From NCBI RefSeq assembly GCF_030408795.1, contig NZ_CP047211.1:2418001-2482000 (forward strand): DNA of 64,000 nt. The letters run 5' to 3'. Under the pieces are notes generated by a model, which had not been told where the DNA came from, ran no database searches, and saw nothing but the letters and a program-made list of their open reading frames with translations. How positions within the stretch are numbered: position 1 is the stretch's first letter; each line of letters opens with the position of its first letter. The position numbers and the translations under genes were made by a program. This DNA comes from Corynebacterium hansenii. GTDB taxonomy: Bacteria; Actinomycetota; Actinomycetes; Mycobacteriales; Mycobacteriaceae. Positions 7,818 to 16,591 of this stretch are shown piece after piece.

Positions 7818-8525
7818 ATGACCGCCACCACTGCGCACGATCCCGATCGCGCGGCCGCCCCGGCCGGCGCGACCGTCCGCACCGACGACGACGCCCTGTT
7901 CCACCGCTGCATGGACCCGTACCGGGCCAAAGGCTGCATCTACCTGACGTCCAGCGAGGTGGAGGTGCGCGCCGATCGTCCGGTCGAGGGGGTGTCGGAG
8001 GAGGCCGGCCCGGCGGGCATCGTCGGCCGCGGCACGTTCCGCATCGGCGAGTCCTGCTACATCGACGACACCGGGCACTTCAACGCCGCGGAGTTCGTCA
8101 TCTCGTACAACCAGCTGATGTACATGTCGCTGTGCGAGGCCGTGGCCTCCGGCGAGAACCCGATCTTCGCGGGCTGGACCATCGACGATTACTGGGAGCG
8201 CCAGCTGCCCGACGTCCTCATCCAGCAGCTGGACACCCGTTACTCGCGCCCGGTCAACGCGCGCGACTACCGCGCCGAGTTCCGCGTGACGGGAATCGAC
8301 GGCTCGCGGCTGGACCGGGGGATCCTGAAGCTGCGCACCGAAGTCGAGTTCACCGACGACGACGGCGGCCGCGCCCGCGGCAAGGTCCTCCTGGCCCTGA
8401 CCAACGCCCCGGCCGCCGGCATCGAGTCCATCCGCGCCATCGCTTCCCTGCCGGACCACCCGGTGCCGACGCCCCTCAACGGCGGCACGCCCAACCGCCC
8501 GGCGGCTATCGGCGGTGCCCGATGA
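7818..8525 (+). CDS. FcoT/ScoD/Rv0098-type acyl thioesterase (hotdog fold)
   Basis: A 235-residue protein resembling mycobacterial FcoT (Rv0098) and ScoD: CMDPYRAKGCIYL near the N-terminus, GTFRIGESCYIDDTGHFNAAEFVISYNQLMY in the hotdog core, and LPDVLIQQLD downstream. In isonitrile pathways the ScoD homologue adds glycine to the beta carbon of an enoyl-carrier thioester and releases the N-carboxymethyl-3-amino acid that ScoE oxidises. Here it directly follows the ScoE-like gene, as Rv0098 follows Rv0097. CGGAG lies before the ATG. Its TGA overlaps the ATG of the next gene (ATGA), so a glycosyltransferase is translationally coupled to it. A plain long-chain acyl thioesterase role is the alternative. 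Confidence 0.78.
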   Translation: MTATTAHDPDRAAAPAGATVRTDDDALFHRCMDPYRAKGCIYLTSSEVEVRADRPVEGVSEEAGPAGIVGRGTFRIGESCYIDDTGHFNAAEFVISYNQLMYMSLCEAVASGENPIFAGWTIDDYWERQLPDVLIQQLDTRYSRPVNARDYRAEFRVTGIDGSRLDRGILKLRTEVEFTDDDGGRARGKVLLALTNAPAAGIESIRAIASLPDHPVPTPLNGGTPNRPAAIGGAR

Positions 8526-9409
8526 ACGCCCCGCTGCCCGGCGCGGTCAGCGTCATCGTCCCGTCGATGAACGAGACCGACAACCTCGGCCACCTGCTGC
8601 CGCGCATCCCCGCCGAGTACGAGGTCGTCGTCGTGGAGGGTTGCGACCTCGACTACACCCGCGAGTTCGTCCGCGCCCTCCGCCCCGACGCGACGGTCAT
8701 TTCGCAGACCCGCCGCGGCAAGGGCAACGCGCTGCTGTGCGGGTGCGAGGCCTCGTCCGGCGAGTACCTGATCATGCTCGACGCCGACGGTTCGGCCGAT
8801 CCGGCGGAGATCCCGGCGTTCGTCGATGCGCTGCGCGGGGGCGCGGACATCGCGAAGGGGTCGCGCTACCTGCGCGACGGCGGTTCGGACGACCTCACCG
8901 TGCTGCGCTCGGGCGGCAACCTCGGGTTCACGGTGCTGACGAACCTGCTGTTCCGCACCCGTTTCACCGACCTCTGCTACGGCTACAACGCCTTCACCCG
9001 CGACATGGTGCCCCGGTTCGAGCTGCCGGTGACCGGCGACCGCGGCGGCGCGAAGTGGGGCGACGGCTTCGAGATCGAGACGCTCTTCGCCTGCCGAGCC
9101 GCACTGTCCGGCGCGACGATCGTCGAGGTGCCCAGCTACGAGTACGACCGCGTCCACGGCACGTCGAACCTCAACGCGTGGCGCGACGGCAAGCGCGTGC
9201 TGCGCACGATCGTGCACGAGTGGCTGACGCATCATGGCCGCCGCCTGCGCCGCATCGCAGAGAATCATCCGCCGGAGCCGGAGATGCCCAAGACCCCGCC
9301 GCCGCCCCCGGGCCGGCCGGCCGCCGCCACCGACGGTTCGGTTGCCCCGGGTGGTTCGGTCGCGGCGGGTGGTTCGGTCGCCGCGGTCCCGACCGGGGAC
9401 GCGAGGTGA
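8522..9409 (+). CDS. GT2 family glycosyltransferase (polyprenyl-phosphate sugar transferase-like)
   Basis: A 295-residue protein starting at the ATG that overlaps the previous stop. The N-terminal GT-A fold shows VSVIVPSMNETDNLGHLL, a nucleotide-binding acidic pair, and the DXD motif Asp87-Ala-Asp89 (MLDADGSADP). GKGNALLCG and GSRY are typical of dolichol-phosphate mannose synthase-like enzymes. No C-terminal membrane helices are present. The last about 40 residues are Pro/Gly/Ser-rich with repeated GGSVA units and are probably disordered. It probably transfers a sugar to a polyprenyl phosphate or to a growing glycan at the inner face of the membrane. Confidence 0.82.
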   Translation: MNAPLPGAVSVIVPSMNETDNLGHLLPRIPAEYEVVVVEGCDLDYTREFVRALRPDATVISQTRRGKGNALLCGCEASSGEYLIMLDADGSADPAEIPAFVDALRGGADIAKGSRYLRDGGSDDLTVLRSGGNLGFTVLTNLLFRTRFTDLCYGYNAFTRDMVPRFELPVTGDRGGAKWGDGFEIETLFACRAALSGATIVEVPSYEYDRVHGTSNLNAWRDGKRVLRTIVHEWLTHHGRRLRRIAENHPPEPEMPKTPPPPPGRPAAATDGSVAPGGSVAAGGSVAAVPTGDAR

Positions 9410-12400
9410 GCCGGGCGGGGCTGCCCGGCGCACTGCTTCACGACGTCCCCGCCGTCCCGTCCCCCGCCCTCGACGTCGTCGTCTGCGCGCACGACGAGGG
9501 GCGGTTGCCGCTGCTGCGCGAGTGCGTGGCGGCGGTCGTCGACGGGCTGGGCCCGGCCGACCGCCTGTTCGTGGTGTGCGATCACGCGCCGGTCGTGGCG
9601 TCGGCGATCGCGGCGGACCCGGTGGTCCGCCGCGCCGGCGGGCAGGTGTCCATCCTGGTGAACGAGGGCGCGCCCGGTCTCGCGGCGGCCCGGAACACGG
9701 GTGCCGCGGCCGGGTCGAATCCGGTGGTGTGCTTCATCGACGACGACGCGGTGCCGCGGCCCGGCTGGGCGGCGGCGGTGCGCGGTGCTTTTGGCCGGGA
9801 TGCGTCCGGGCACGGCTCGAACGTGAATGCCGGCGGCGGCGAGATCGTCGCCGTCGGCGGTGCCGTCCACCCCCGCCACCTCGACGAACGCGGCGAGGCG
9901 ATGGCGGCTCCGGCGTGGTTGCCCTCCGAGCACGGGTGGATCATCGGATGCGACTACTCGGGGTTGCCCGGCGACGGGGCGGACATCCGCAATCCCATCG
10001 GCGCGGCGATGGCCATCCGCCGCGACGCACTGGAGGCCGCCGGCGGTTTCGACGAAACCCTCGGCCGCGTCGGCGCGAACGCCGCCGGAGCCGAGGAGAC
10101 CGAGATGCTGCTGCGCATCCGCTCGCTCGTCCCCGGTGCGCGGGTGCTGCGCACGACGGGCTTCGCCGTCGATCATGCCGTGCCCCCGGCCCGCCGGACG
10201 GTCCGGTACCACCTGGGCCGGGCGTTCGGCGAGGGCCGGTCGAAGGCGCGGCTGGCGTCGGCGCCGCACGGCGACGTGTCCTCCGAAAGCGGCCATTTGG
10301 CCGGGGCGATCCCGAGGTCCATCGCCGCCGGGCTGCTGGGTCCGGTGCGCCGCGATGCGGCGGGCCCGCTGCGCGCGGGGCTGTCGGCGGCCGTCGTCGC
10401 CGCCGCCGGGCTCGGCTTCCTCACCGGTCGCACGGGCGCGGCGATGCCGGGGGCGAACCCGGCCGAAAACCGCACCGGAAGGCCGGTCACCGGCTCGCCC
10501 GACGTCTCCGTCGTGCTGTGCACCGATGGTCGTGGCCCGCATCTGGCGCGGGCCATCGGCGCCCTGCTCGCGGGCAACGACCGGACACCGCCGCTGGAAC
10601 TGGTCATCGTCGACAATTCCACTTCGGCGGACCTCCACGCCCGGCGCGACGTCGCCGATGCCATCGGCGACGACCCGCGGGTGCGCATCGTGCGCGCCCC
10701 GGTGCGCGGCCTGTCGCGGGCGCGCAACGTCGGCATCGCGGCGGCGCGCGGCGCCATCATCGCCTTCACCGACGACGACACCATCGTCGACGGCAATTGG
10801 GTCGCCGAACTCGCCGCCGGCTTCCGCGGGCCCGACGGCGCCGACGACCCCGCCATCTGGTGCGTCACGGGCCGCACCACCGCGTACGACGTCGACACCG
10901 ACGTCCACCGCTGGTTCGAGGAGGCCATCAGCTTCGACAAGGGCCCGGTCCCGCGCAGATGGACCCTGCTCGGGGGCCGCCCGACCGGCGGGCTTTGCGA
11001 CGACCCCGCCGTCTCCCGCCCTCCGCTCTACCCGTGGCCCGCGGGCTGCTTCGGATCGGGGAACAACATGGCGTTCCGTGCGTCGGCGTTCCGCAGGGTC
11101 GGCGGCTTCGCCGAGGAACTCGGCGCCGGTCGCGCGACCCGCGGGGGCGAGGACCTGGACATGTTCCGGCTGATCATCCTCTCCGGCGGCGACATCGCCT
11201 ACCGGCCGTCGGCGGCGGCCCGCCACCACCACCGCGATTCCCTGCCGTCGCTGCGCGGCCAGATGTTCGGCTACGGGTCCGGCATGGCCGCGTCACTGGC
11301 CCGCTGCGCGCTCGACGATCCCCGGCACGCGGCCGAAATCATCCGGCGCGTTCCGTCGGGTCTGCGCCAGCTCGTCGGCATGCGGACCCGCGGCGCGGCC
11401 CCGGACCGCGAAACGGAGCCGACCGCGCGGGAGTCGACGTACCCCACGTCGCTGCTGCGCACTGAGCTGATGGGGTACCTGCTCGGCGTGCCGCTGCTCA
11501 TCGCGGTGCGCGCCGCCGACGCCGCCGGAGTGTTCGGGGTCGGCGCTTCCGTATCCCCCATGACCGCATCCCCCTGCCCTCATCCCCCAAACCCACATCC
11601 CTCAAACCGACATCCCCCATGCCCACAGAGGAGGTTCGCCGATGACCGGCGCCGACAGTTCCATCGCCGGCCAGGCCGGCCACCCGACCGACGTCGATGC
11701 GCGCGATCCCGCACGCGACCCGGGACGGGCGGCGGCTCTCGCCACCGCGCGCGACTCCCCGGCCGATCCGCTGGTGCGGGCGGGCGTCGTCACCGGGCTC
11801 GTGTCCTCGGTCGTTCTGCCGCTGCTCGCGTGGTGGGCGCCCGGCGGCGGTCTCGCCGCGCTGGCGGCGACGTTCTTCGCGTTCACGGCCGCCGGCCCGG
11901 GCCTCGCGGCGCTCGCCGTCGGGCGCTCCCGCTCACTGTGGGCGGCCACGGCGCCGGCGACGTCGCTGGCCACCGTGATGCTGGCCAGCCTGGCGCAAAT
12001 CCTCCTCGACGCTTGGTCGCCGCCGGTGACCGCGACGGTCATCGGCATGATCGGCGCCTTCGCCTCGGTCGAATGGCTGCGCCGCCACCCGCGGACGGGC
12101 TCCGCGGATCCCGCAGGCGCCGTCCGATCCCTCCGCCCCGACGCCCTCACGGTCGTCACCCTCGCGGTGCTCGCCGTAGCGCTGGGGATGTGGGTGTGGG
12201 CGACCGGCCGCATCGAGCTCGACGACGCGGGGGCCACGGGCCTCATCGGCGTGCTGCCGTGGCAGTGGTTCGCCGCGCTCGCGCTCATCGCCGGCATCTT
12301 CGCCGTGCTGCTCGTGCCGGGGCTCGGGCGTTCGGGCCGGGTGCGCCACGGCCTGCTGTTCGCCGCCGCCGCGTCGGCCGCGATCATCGTGACGCTGACC

Positions 12401-12846
12401 GTCAACGTCGCCGACGGCGGCGGCGTGTTCGGCACCGGCTACGTCCACGTCGGTTTCGCCGACGCCATCGACCACCGCGGTGCCCTGCTTCGCGGCTTCG
12501 ACGCCCGCTTCAGCTGGCCGTCGTTCTTCACGGCAGTCGCCGCCATCGGCGCGTGGGCGGGCCTGCCCGACACCTCGGCGATGGTCGTGTACCACCCGGC
12601 CGTGCTCATGGCCTGCTACCTGCCCGCCATCGCGGTGATCGGCCGCGCGCTGACCGGTTCGGCCCGCGTCGGCTGGCTCGGCGCGCTGCTGTTCGTGTTC
12701 GCGAACTGGGGCCAGCAGGACTACTTCTCGCCGCAGTCGACCGCGCTGCTGCTCTACCTGGCGGTCACCGCCGTCGTCCTCCACGAGATGTCCCTGACCT
12801 GGCGGGATCCGGCGGTCGCCCCGGCCGCCGGGACGACGGGCGGTGA
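9406..12846 (+). CDS. Tandem GT2-GT2 glycosyltransferase with no stop before the next gene
   Basis: Starts at a GTG overlapping the previous TGA. Two GT2 modules follow one another: module 1 with FIDDDAVPRPGW (Asp112-114) and module 2 with AFTDDDT (Asp456-458) and GGEDLDMF (Glu582), joined by a hydrophobic stretch about residues 318-345 that may be a membrane anchor. Protein-like sequence ends near residue 718 (about 11560) in a CATCCCCC-rich tract. The frame then stays open for a further 1.2 kb, to a TGA at 12846, through the out-of-frame start of the membrane-protein gene; that part is Arg/Gly/Pro-rich and not credible protein. A one-base change in the C-rich tract would bring a TGA in the CCATGA near 11560 into frame, so either a frameshift, an assembly error or a long overlap is present. 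Confidence 0.65.
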   Translation: MSRAGLPGALLHDVPAVPSPALDVVVCAHDEGRLPLLRECVAAVVDGLGPADRLFVVCDHAPVVASAIAADPVVRRAGGQVSILVNEGAPGLAAARNTGAAAGSNPVVCFIDDDAVPRPGWAAAVRGAFGRDASGHGSNVNAGGGEIVAVGGAVHPRHLDERGEAMAAPAWLPSEHGWIIGCDYSGLPGDGADIRNPIGAAMAIRRDALEAAGGFDETLGRVGANAAGAEETEMLLRIRSLVPGARVLRTTGFAVDHAVPPARRTVRYHLGRAFGEGRSKARLASAPHGDVSSESGHLAGAIPRSIAAGLLGPVRRDAAGPLRAGLSAAVVAAAGLGFLTGRTGAAMPGANPAENRTGRPVTGSPDVSVVLCTDGRGPHLARAIGALLAGNDRTPPLELVIVDNSTSADLHARRDVADAIGDDPRVRIVRAPVRGLSRARNVGIAAARGAIIAFTDDDTIVDGNWVAELAAGFRGPDGADDPAIWCVTGRTTAYDVDTDVHRWFEEAISFDKGPVPRRWTLLGGRPTGGLCDDPAVSRPPLYPWPAGCFGSGNNMAFRASAFRRVGGFAEELGAGRATRGGEDLDMFRLIILSGGDIAYRPSAAARHHHRDSLPSLRGQMFGYGSGMAASLARCALDDPRHAAEIIRRVPSGLRQLVGMRTRGAAPDRETEPTARESTYPTSLLRTELMGYLLGVPLLIAVRAADAAGVFGVGASVSPMTASPCPHPPNPHPSNRHPPCPQRRFADDRRRQFHRRPGRPPDRRRCARSRTRPGTGGGSRHRARLPGRSAGAGGRRHRARVLGRSAAARVVGARRRSRRAGGDVLRVHGRRPGPRGARRRALPLTVGGHGAGDVAGHRDAGQPGANPPRRLVAAGDRDGHRHDRRLRLGRMAAPPPADGLRGSRRRRPIPPPRRPHGRHPRGARRSAGDVGVGDRPHRARRRGGHGPHRRAAVAVVRRARAHRRHLRRAARAGARAFGPGAPRPAVRRRRVGRDHRDADRQRRRRRRRVRHRLRPRRFRRRHRPPRCPASRLRRPLQLAVVLHGSRRHRRVGGPARHLGDGRVPPGRAHGLLPARHRGDRPRADRFGPRRLARRAAVRVRELGPAGLLLAAVDRAAALPGGHRRRPPRDVPDLAGSGGRPGRRDDGR

Positions 12847-14185
12847 AGGAGACGTCGTCAAGCGGGGCCGCATCCGCCGTGGCGCCGCCGCCTTCGCCGC
12901 AATGGTCCGCCGCACCCCCGCGGCCCCGCCGGGCTGGACCGGCCGCACCGTCCTCGCGGTCGAGGCGCTGCTGCTCCTGCTGGCGGCGGCGCTGGTCACG
13001 CAGCACCAGCTGACCCCGGTGGCGCTGATCATCGCGCTCGGCGCGTGGTCGCTGCTGGGCCGCACCCGGCACCGCGGACTGTGGTTCGGCGTCGGGGTGG
13101 TGTTCGCCGCGTGGTTCGCATTCGGCGCCTACGACTGGTGGACCGGCCACCTCGGCATTCTGCTCGAGGGCCTGGGCAAACCCGACCAGGCGCTGGCCAG
13201 CGGCCTCGCCGACCGCGTCCGCGGCGACGCCACCTACGTGGCCATGCAGAGGTTCCGCATCGGCTGGTCGGCGATCCTCGCCGCCGGCGCGTTCATCGGC
13301 TGGCTGCTGCTGCGCGGGCGGTTCCCGCTGGCCGCGGCGGCGGTGCCGGTCATCGCGCCCGCGTCGCTGGTGCTGGGCCAGAGCTACGGCGGCGAAATGG
13401 TGCTGCGCGTGTTCCTGTACGCCAGCCCGTTCTTCGCGGTGCTCACCGCGCATGCGCTGGTCCGCGGCCTGGGACGGGTCGCGGGCCGGGGGCTTGACGA
13501 CGCCCGCCGCGCCGACGGGACGACCGGCGCCTCCCCGGACCGTCCGGGCACGAAGGTCGCAGCGAAGGCCCCGGGGACGGCGCGTGCGAAGGCCCGCGAG
13601 GCGGTGGCCGTCGCCGCGATGGCCGTCGTGCTCGCGGTCGCCGGCGCCATGGGCATCACCGCCCGCGGCGTCAACGTCGCCTTCGAGCGCACGCCCTCCG
13701 ACGTGCTCGCCGCCGCCCGCGAACTCCTCGACATCGCGCCGTACCGCGCGACGGTGCGGCCGCTGGCGTTGGAGGGCTCGCTGCGCGTCGGGCGCGTGGG
13801 CGAGATCCACCATCCGCCGTCGAGGACCGACCCGGATGCGTCGGAGTTCACGAACCTCATGCGCCAGGCCCCGGGCTACGTCTTCCTGACCTCCACCCGC
13901 GAGGCGTACGAGCGCATCGTCAACGAGGCCCCGGAGGGCTACTACGCCGACATCGCGCGACGCCTGGAGGCGTCGGGCCGCTACCGCATCGTGCTGCGCA
14001 CCGACCACGTCATCGTGCTCGAGCGCAACGCCAGCGACGGCCGCGCGCTGTCGGAGAACCCCGGCGTCGGGGCCACCGAGCCGCGGGACCGGGTCGAGGA
14101 GCCCGCCGCACCCGAAGCACCCGGCGACGCGGACCCGGCGGCGGGCGCCGTCGCAGCCGCGCCCGAGACGGAAGGAAACCGATGA
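11642..14185 (+). CDS. Large polytopic membrane protein of a polysaccharide locus (GT-C-like)
   Basis: An 847-residue protein with an ATG preceded by AGGAGG, the strongest ribosome site in this operon. About a dozen hydrophobic segments cover residues 50-500 (for example LATVMLASLAQILL, ALALIAGIFAVLLV, LLLLLAAALV), with the conserved-looking loop NWGQQDYFSPQSTALLLYL near residue 360. A last helix at about 655-675 is followed by a hydrophilic C-terminal domain of roughly 170 residues, probably outside. Such proteins occur in actinobacterial glycan clusters and may be lipid-linked-sugar transferases or polymerases, but no catalytic residue can be named. Its stop overlaps the next gene's start. 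A CGTCGTCAAGC and a GCTTGACGACG motif copy lie inside it. Confidence 0.75.
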   Translation: MTGADSSIAGQAGHPTDVDARDPARDPGRAAALATARDSPADPLVRAGVVTGLVSSVVLPLLAWWAPGGGLAALAATFFAFTAAGPGLAALAVGRSRSLWAATAPATSLATVMLASLAQILLDAWSPPVTATVIGMIGAFASVEWLRRHPRTGSADPAGAVRSLRPDALTVVTLAVLAVALGMWVWATGRIELDDAGATGLIGVLPWQWFAALALIAGIFAVLLVPGLGRSGRVRHGLLFAAAASAAIIVTLTVNVADGGGVFGTGYVHVGFADAIDHRGALLRGFDARFSWPSFFTAVAAIGAWAGLPDTSAMVVYHPAVLMACYLPAIAVIGRALTGSARVGWLGALLFVFANWGQQDYFSPQSTALLLYLAVTAVVLHEMSLTWRDPAVAPAAGTTGGEGDVVKRGRIRRGAAAFAAMVRRTPAAPPGWTGRTVLAVEALLLLLAAALVTQHQLTPVALIIALGAWSLLGRTRHRGLWFGVGVVFAAWFAFGAYDWWTGHLGILLEGLGKPDQALASGLADRVRGDATYVAMQRFRIGWSAILAAGAFIGWLLLRGRFPLAAAAVPVIAPASLVLGQSYGGEMVLRVFLYASPFFAVLTAHALVRGLGRVAGRGLDDARRADGTTGASPDRPGTKVAAKAPGTARAKAREAVAVAAMAVVLAVAGAMGITARGVNVAFERTPSDVLAAARELLDIAPYRATVRPLALEGSLRVGRVGEIHHPPSRTDPDASEFTNLMRQAPGYVFLTSTREAYERIVNEAPEGYYADIARRLEASGRYRIVLRTDHVIVLERNASDGRALSENPGVGATEPRDRVEEPAAPEAPGDADPAAGAVAAAPETEGNR

Positions 14186-14394
14186 TGACCGAATTCCTCA
14201 TCACCTGGGGAGCCGCGCTGCTCACCGCCGCCGCATTCGCCGGGTACGCCGCACTGGCCGTGAACCGCGAGGTGCGCGGCCCGGGCCGCCGTGACCGGGC
14301 GACGCCGCGCGGCCGGTGGCTGACCGCGGCCGTCGCCGTCACCGCCATCGCGTGCGCGGCGGCCCTCATCCTGCGATTGGCGGAACTGTCGTGA
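14182..14394 (+). CDS. Small two-helix membrane protein
   Basis: A 70-residue protein between two coupled genes; its ATG overlaps the previous TGA and its own TGA overlaps the next GTG. It has one hydrophobic helix at about residues 7-27 and another at about 46-66, separated by a basic loop (REVRGPGRRDR). I recognise no family. The tight coupling suggests a subunit of the neighbouring membrane protein. Confidence 0.7.
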   Translation: MMTEFLITWGAALLTAAAFAGYAALAVNREVRGPGRRDRATPRGRWLTAAVAVTAIACAAALILRLAELS

Positions 14395-15476
14395 CCGCAC
14401 CGAAGTTCATCTCCTCCCTGCGCGGCAACATGGCCGCGCCGATCGCCGCGCTGGGCGTCGCCGTACTGTCGCTGGCCGCGTCGGTGGCCGTCCCGCCCCG
14501 GCCCCAGCTTCCCGACGACGCCCACGGCGACCAGGCCATCGCCGAAACGGTGCGCCCCCACCTCGACGGGGTGCGCCGCGAAGTCGCCGCTCTGGTCGTC
14601 GACCGCGACGGGGCCCGCGAGGCCCTGTTCGGCACCACGGCGACGACGCCGTACTACATCGGATCGGTGACCAAGCTGTTCACCATCGAGCTGTACAACG
14701 AGTCGGTGCGCCGCGGCGAAGTCGCCCCGGACACCACGCTCGGGTCGCTGCTGCCGATGGAGGATTCCCCCGCCGCGATGGTCACGCTCGACGAACTCGC
14801 CCACCACGAGGGCGGCTTCGGCGAATGGGGAGCCGACGACGACTTCCGGCCCGGCGTCCGCGACCGGCTCAGCGCGCGGTTGCTGCACACCGAGCCCCGC
14901 GAGCACACGACCATCGACGAACTGTACGACCGCGCCCGCCGCGACCCCCTGACCGGGCGCGGCAACTACCATTACTCGAACATCGGCATCGCCCTGCTCG
15001 GCCACGCCCTGGCCGAGGCGGCGGAAACGACGTACCCGGAGCTGCTGAAGGAACGGCTGCTGGAGCCGCTGAACATGCGGTACACCGGGTTCCCGGGCCC
15101 CGACAACCTGAACCCGCCGCGCGGGTTGGAGGCGGACGGCGCCCATGCGCCCGTGTGGGATCTCGGCGCCTACGCCCCCGCCGGCGGTGCGGTGTCGACG
15201 CTGATGGACCTGGGGCTGTTCGCCCGATACGTCGCGTCGTCGCCGGATCCGGATGTCGGGGCGCCGGGTTCCCGTGCGGTCCACCGCGGCTTCCGCGTCA
15301 CCGGGCTCGACGGCCGCCGGGTGCTGACGAAGGTCGGCACCGTCGCCGGTTTCCAGGCCGTCGTGCTGGTCGACCCGGAAGCCGGGCGCACCGTGGTGAT
15401 GCTGTCCGATTCGTGGAACGCCATCCTCGACGCCGCCCAGGCGCTGATGTCCGACGAGAATGCGAGGCAACCGTGA
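14391..15476 (+). CDS. Membrane-anchored serine hydrolase of the beta-lactamase / class C PBP fold
   Basis: A 361-residue protein from a GTG that overlaps the preceding stop. An N-terminal signal/anchor (PIAALGVAVLSLAASVAV, about residues 17-34) exports it. The SXXK motif is SVTK in YIGSVTKLF and the YXN motif is YSN in NYHYSNIGIALLG; the third box appears as TKVGTVAG rather than KTG or HSG. These features place it with the beta-lactamase-related esterases and D-Ala peptidases. In a glycan/lipid locus the likely role is esterase or transacylase on the exported product, not antibiotic resistance. Confidence 0.82.
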   Translation: MTAPKFISSLRGNMAAPIAALGVAVLSLAASVAVPPRPQLPDDAHGDQAIAETVRPHLDGVRREVAALVVDRDGAREALFGTTATTPYYIGSVTKLFTIELYNESVRRGEVAPDTTLGSLLPMEDSPAAMVTLDELAHHEGGFGEWGADDDFRPGVRDRLSARLLHTEPREHTTIDELYDRARRDPLTGRGNYHYSNIGIALLGHALAEAAETTYPELLKERLLEPLNMRYTGFPGPDNLNPPRGLEADGAHAPVWDLGAYAPAGGAVSTLMDLGLFARYVASSPDPDVGAPGSRAVHRGFRVTGLDGRRVLTKVGTVAGFQAVVLVDPEAGRTVVMLSDSWNAILDAAQALMSDENARQP

Positions 15477-16591
15477 CCGATTTCCCCGTGCGCTCCGATG
15501 AGCCGGAGCCCTCGGAGCTCCGGGAGCAGGCCAATGGCCCGGCGTCCTCCGACTCGGGCGCGCCGCCGCGGGTCAGCGTGGTCATGCCCTTCGCCGACGC
15601 CGCCGCGTACCTGCCCGGCGCGCTGGCCGGGCTGGCCGCGCTGAGGTACCCCGATCTGCGGTTCATCCTGGTCGACGATGGTTCGGCCGACGGGTCGGCG
15701 GAGTTGGCCGCCGAGTGGGCCGCCGCCCGCGACGATGCGTCCGTGGTGACCATGCCCGAACGGGGCGGCGTCGCCGCGGCCCGCGACGCCGGGGTGGCCG
15801 CCGCCGACGGCGAATACGTGTGGTTCTGCGACGCCGACGACGAATGGGACCCCCAGATCGTCGCGCGCCTGGCGGAGGCCGCGCCCGCCGACCTGGTGTG
15901 CTGCCGCGCGGTGCGCCACGAGGCGGGCGGCCGCGTCCAGGTGATGGAGGGCGTCGTCCGCGATGCCCGCCTCGATTCCGGGGAGCTGGCCGAAGCGCTG
16001 CTGTCCGGGCTGGTCCGCGGGTACCTGTGGAACAAGCTCATCCGCAGGGAGGTGCTCGCGGCGGCCATCGCCGACGCCGCCGCGCGCGACCGGTTGAGCA
16101 GCCAGGACGACTTCCTGCTGTTGCTCGACATCGCGCGCCACGCCCGTTCCGCGGTGCTGATCCCCTTCATCGGCTACCGCTACCTGGAACGGCCGGGATC
16201 GATCTCGACGGGGTCGACGCTGCGCCTGGCGAACACCGCGGCCTGCGCGGAGGCGGCGCTCGAGGAGCTGCCGCCGCGACTGCCCGCCCGGCGGTCCGGC
16301 GCGCCCGTGACCGCAGCGGGGTTCCGCACCTGGTTCCACCTCGTGCCCTGCCTGGCCACGCCCGTGCACCAAAAATGGCCGGGCGGGGAAGTGGCGAGGG
16401 TCCACGGGGAACTGCTGCCCGAACTGACCCTGCGGGGGCTCGCCGACGCCTGGCGGATGGGCCACCGCCGCGTCGCCGTGCACGGACTCGCGTTGAAGGT
16501 GCTCGGCCCCGCCGGCGCATACCCGGCGGCGTACCGGGTGCTGCGCGCGGGCATCGATGGATTGGCGAAACTGCCGGTGATGGGCCGATGA
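15473..16591 (+). CDS. GT2 family glycosyltransferase
   Basis: A 372-residue protein starting at a GTG that overlaps the previous TGA. The first about 30 residues are acidic and disordered; the GT-A domain then shows VSVVMPFADAAAYL, LVDDGSADGS and the metal-binding FCDADDEWD (Asp120, Asp122). A SQDD motif (near residue 206) is typical of inverting GT2 enzymes of capsule and EPS loci. The C-terminal part lacks membrane helices. It is coupled to the downstream GH16 gene through an ATGA overlap. Confidence 0.82.
   Translation: MTDFPVRSDEPEPSELREQANGPASSDSGAPPRVSVVMPFADAAAYLPGALAGLAALRYPDLRFILVDDGSADGSAELAAEWAAARDDASVVTMPERGGVAAARDAGVAAADGEYVWFCDADDEWDPQIVARLAEAAPADLVCCRAVRHEAGGRVQVMEGVVRDARLDSGELAEALLSGLVRGYLWNKLIRREVLAAAIADAAARDRLSSQDDFLLLLDIARHARSAVLIPFIGYRYLERPGSISTGSTLRLANTAACAEAALEELPPRLPARRSGAPVTAAGFRTWFHLVPCLATPVHQKWPGGEVARVHGELLPELTLRGLADAWRMGHRRVAVHGLALKVLGPAGAYPAAYRVLRAGIDGLAKLPVMGR

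Noticed and set aside
12000..12846. Third domain of the tandem glycosyltransferase
   Set aside because: This is out-of-frame translation of the membrane-protein gene: Arg/Gly/Pro-rich, with no motifs.
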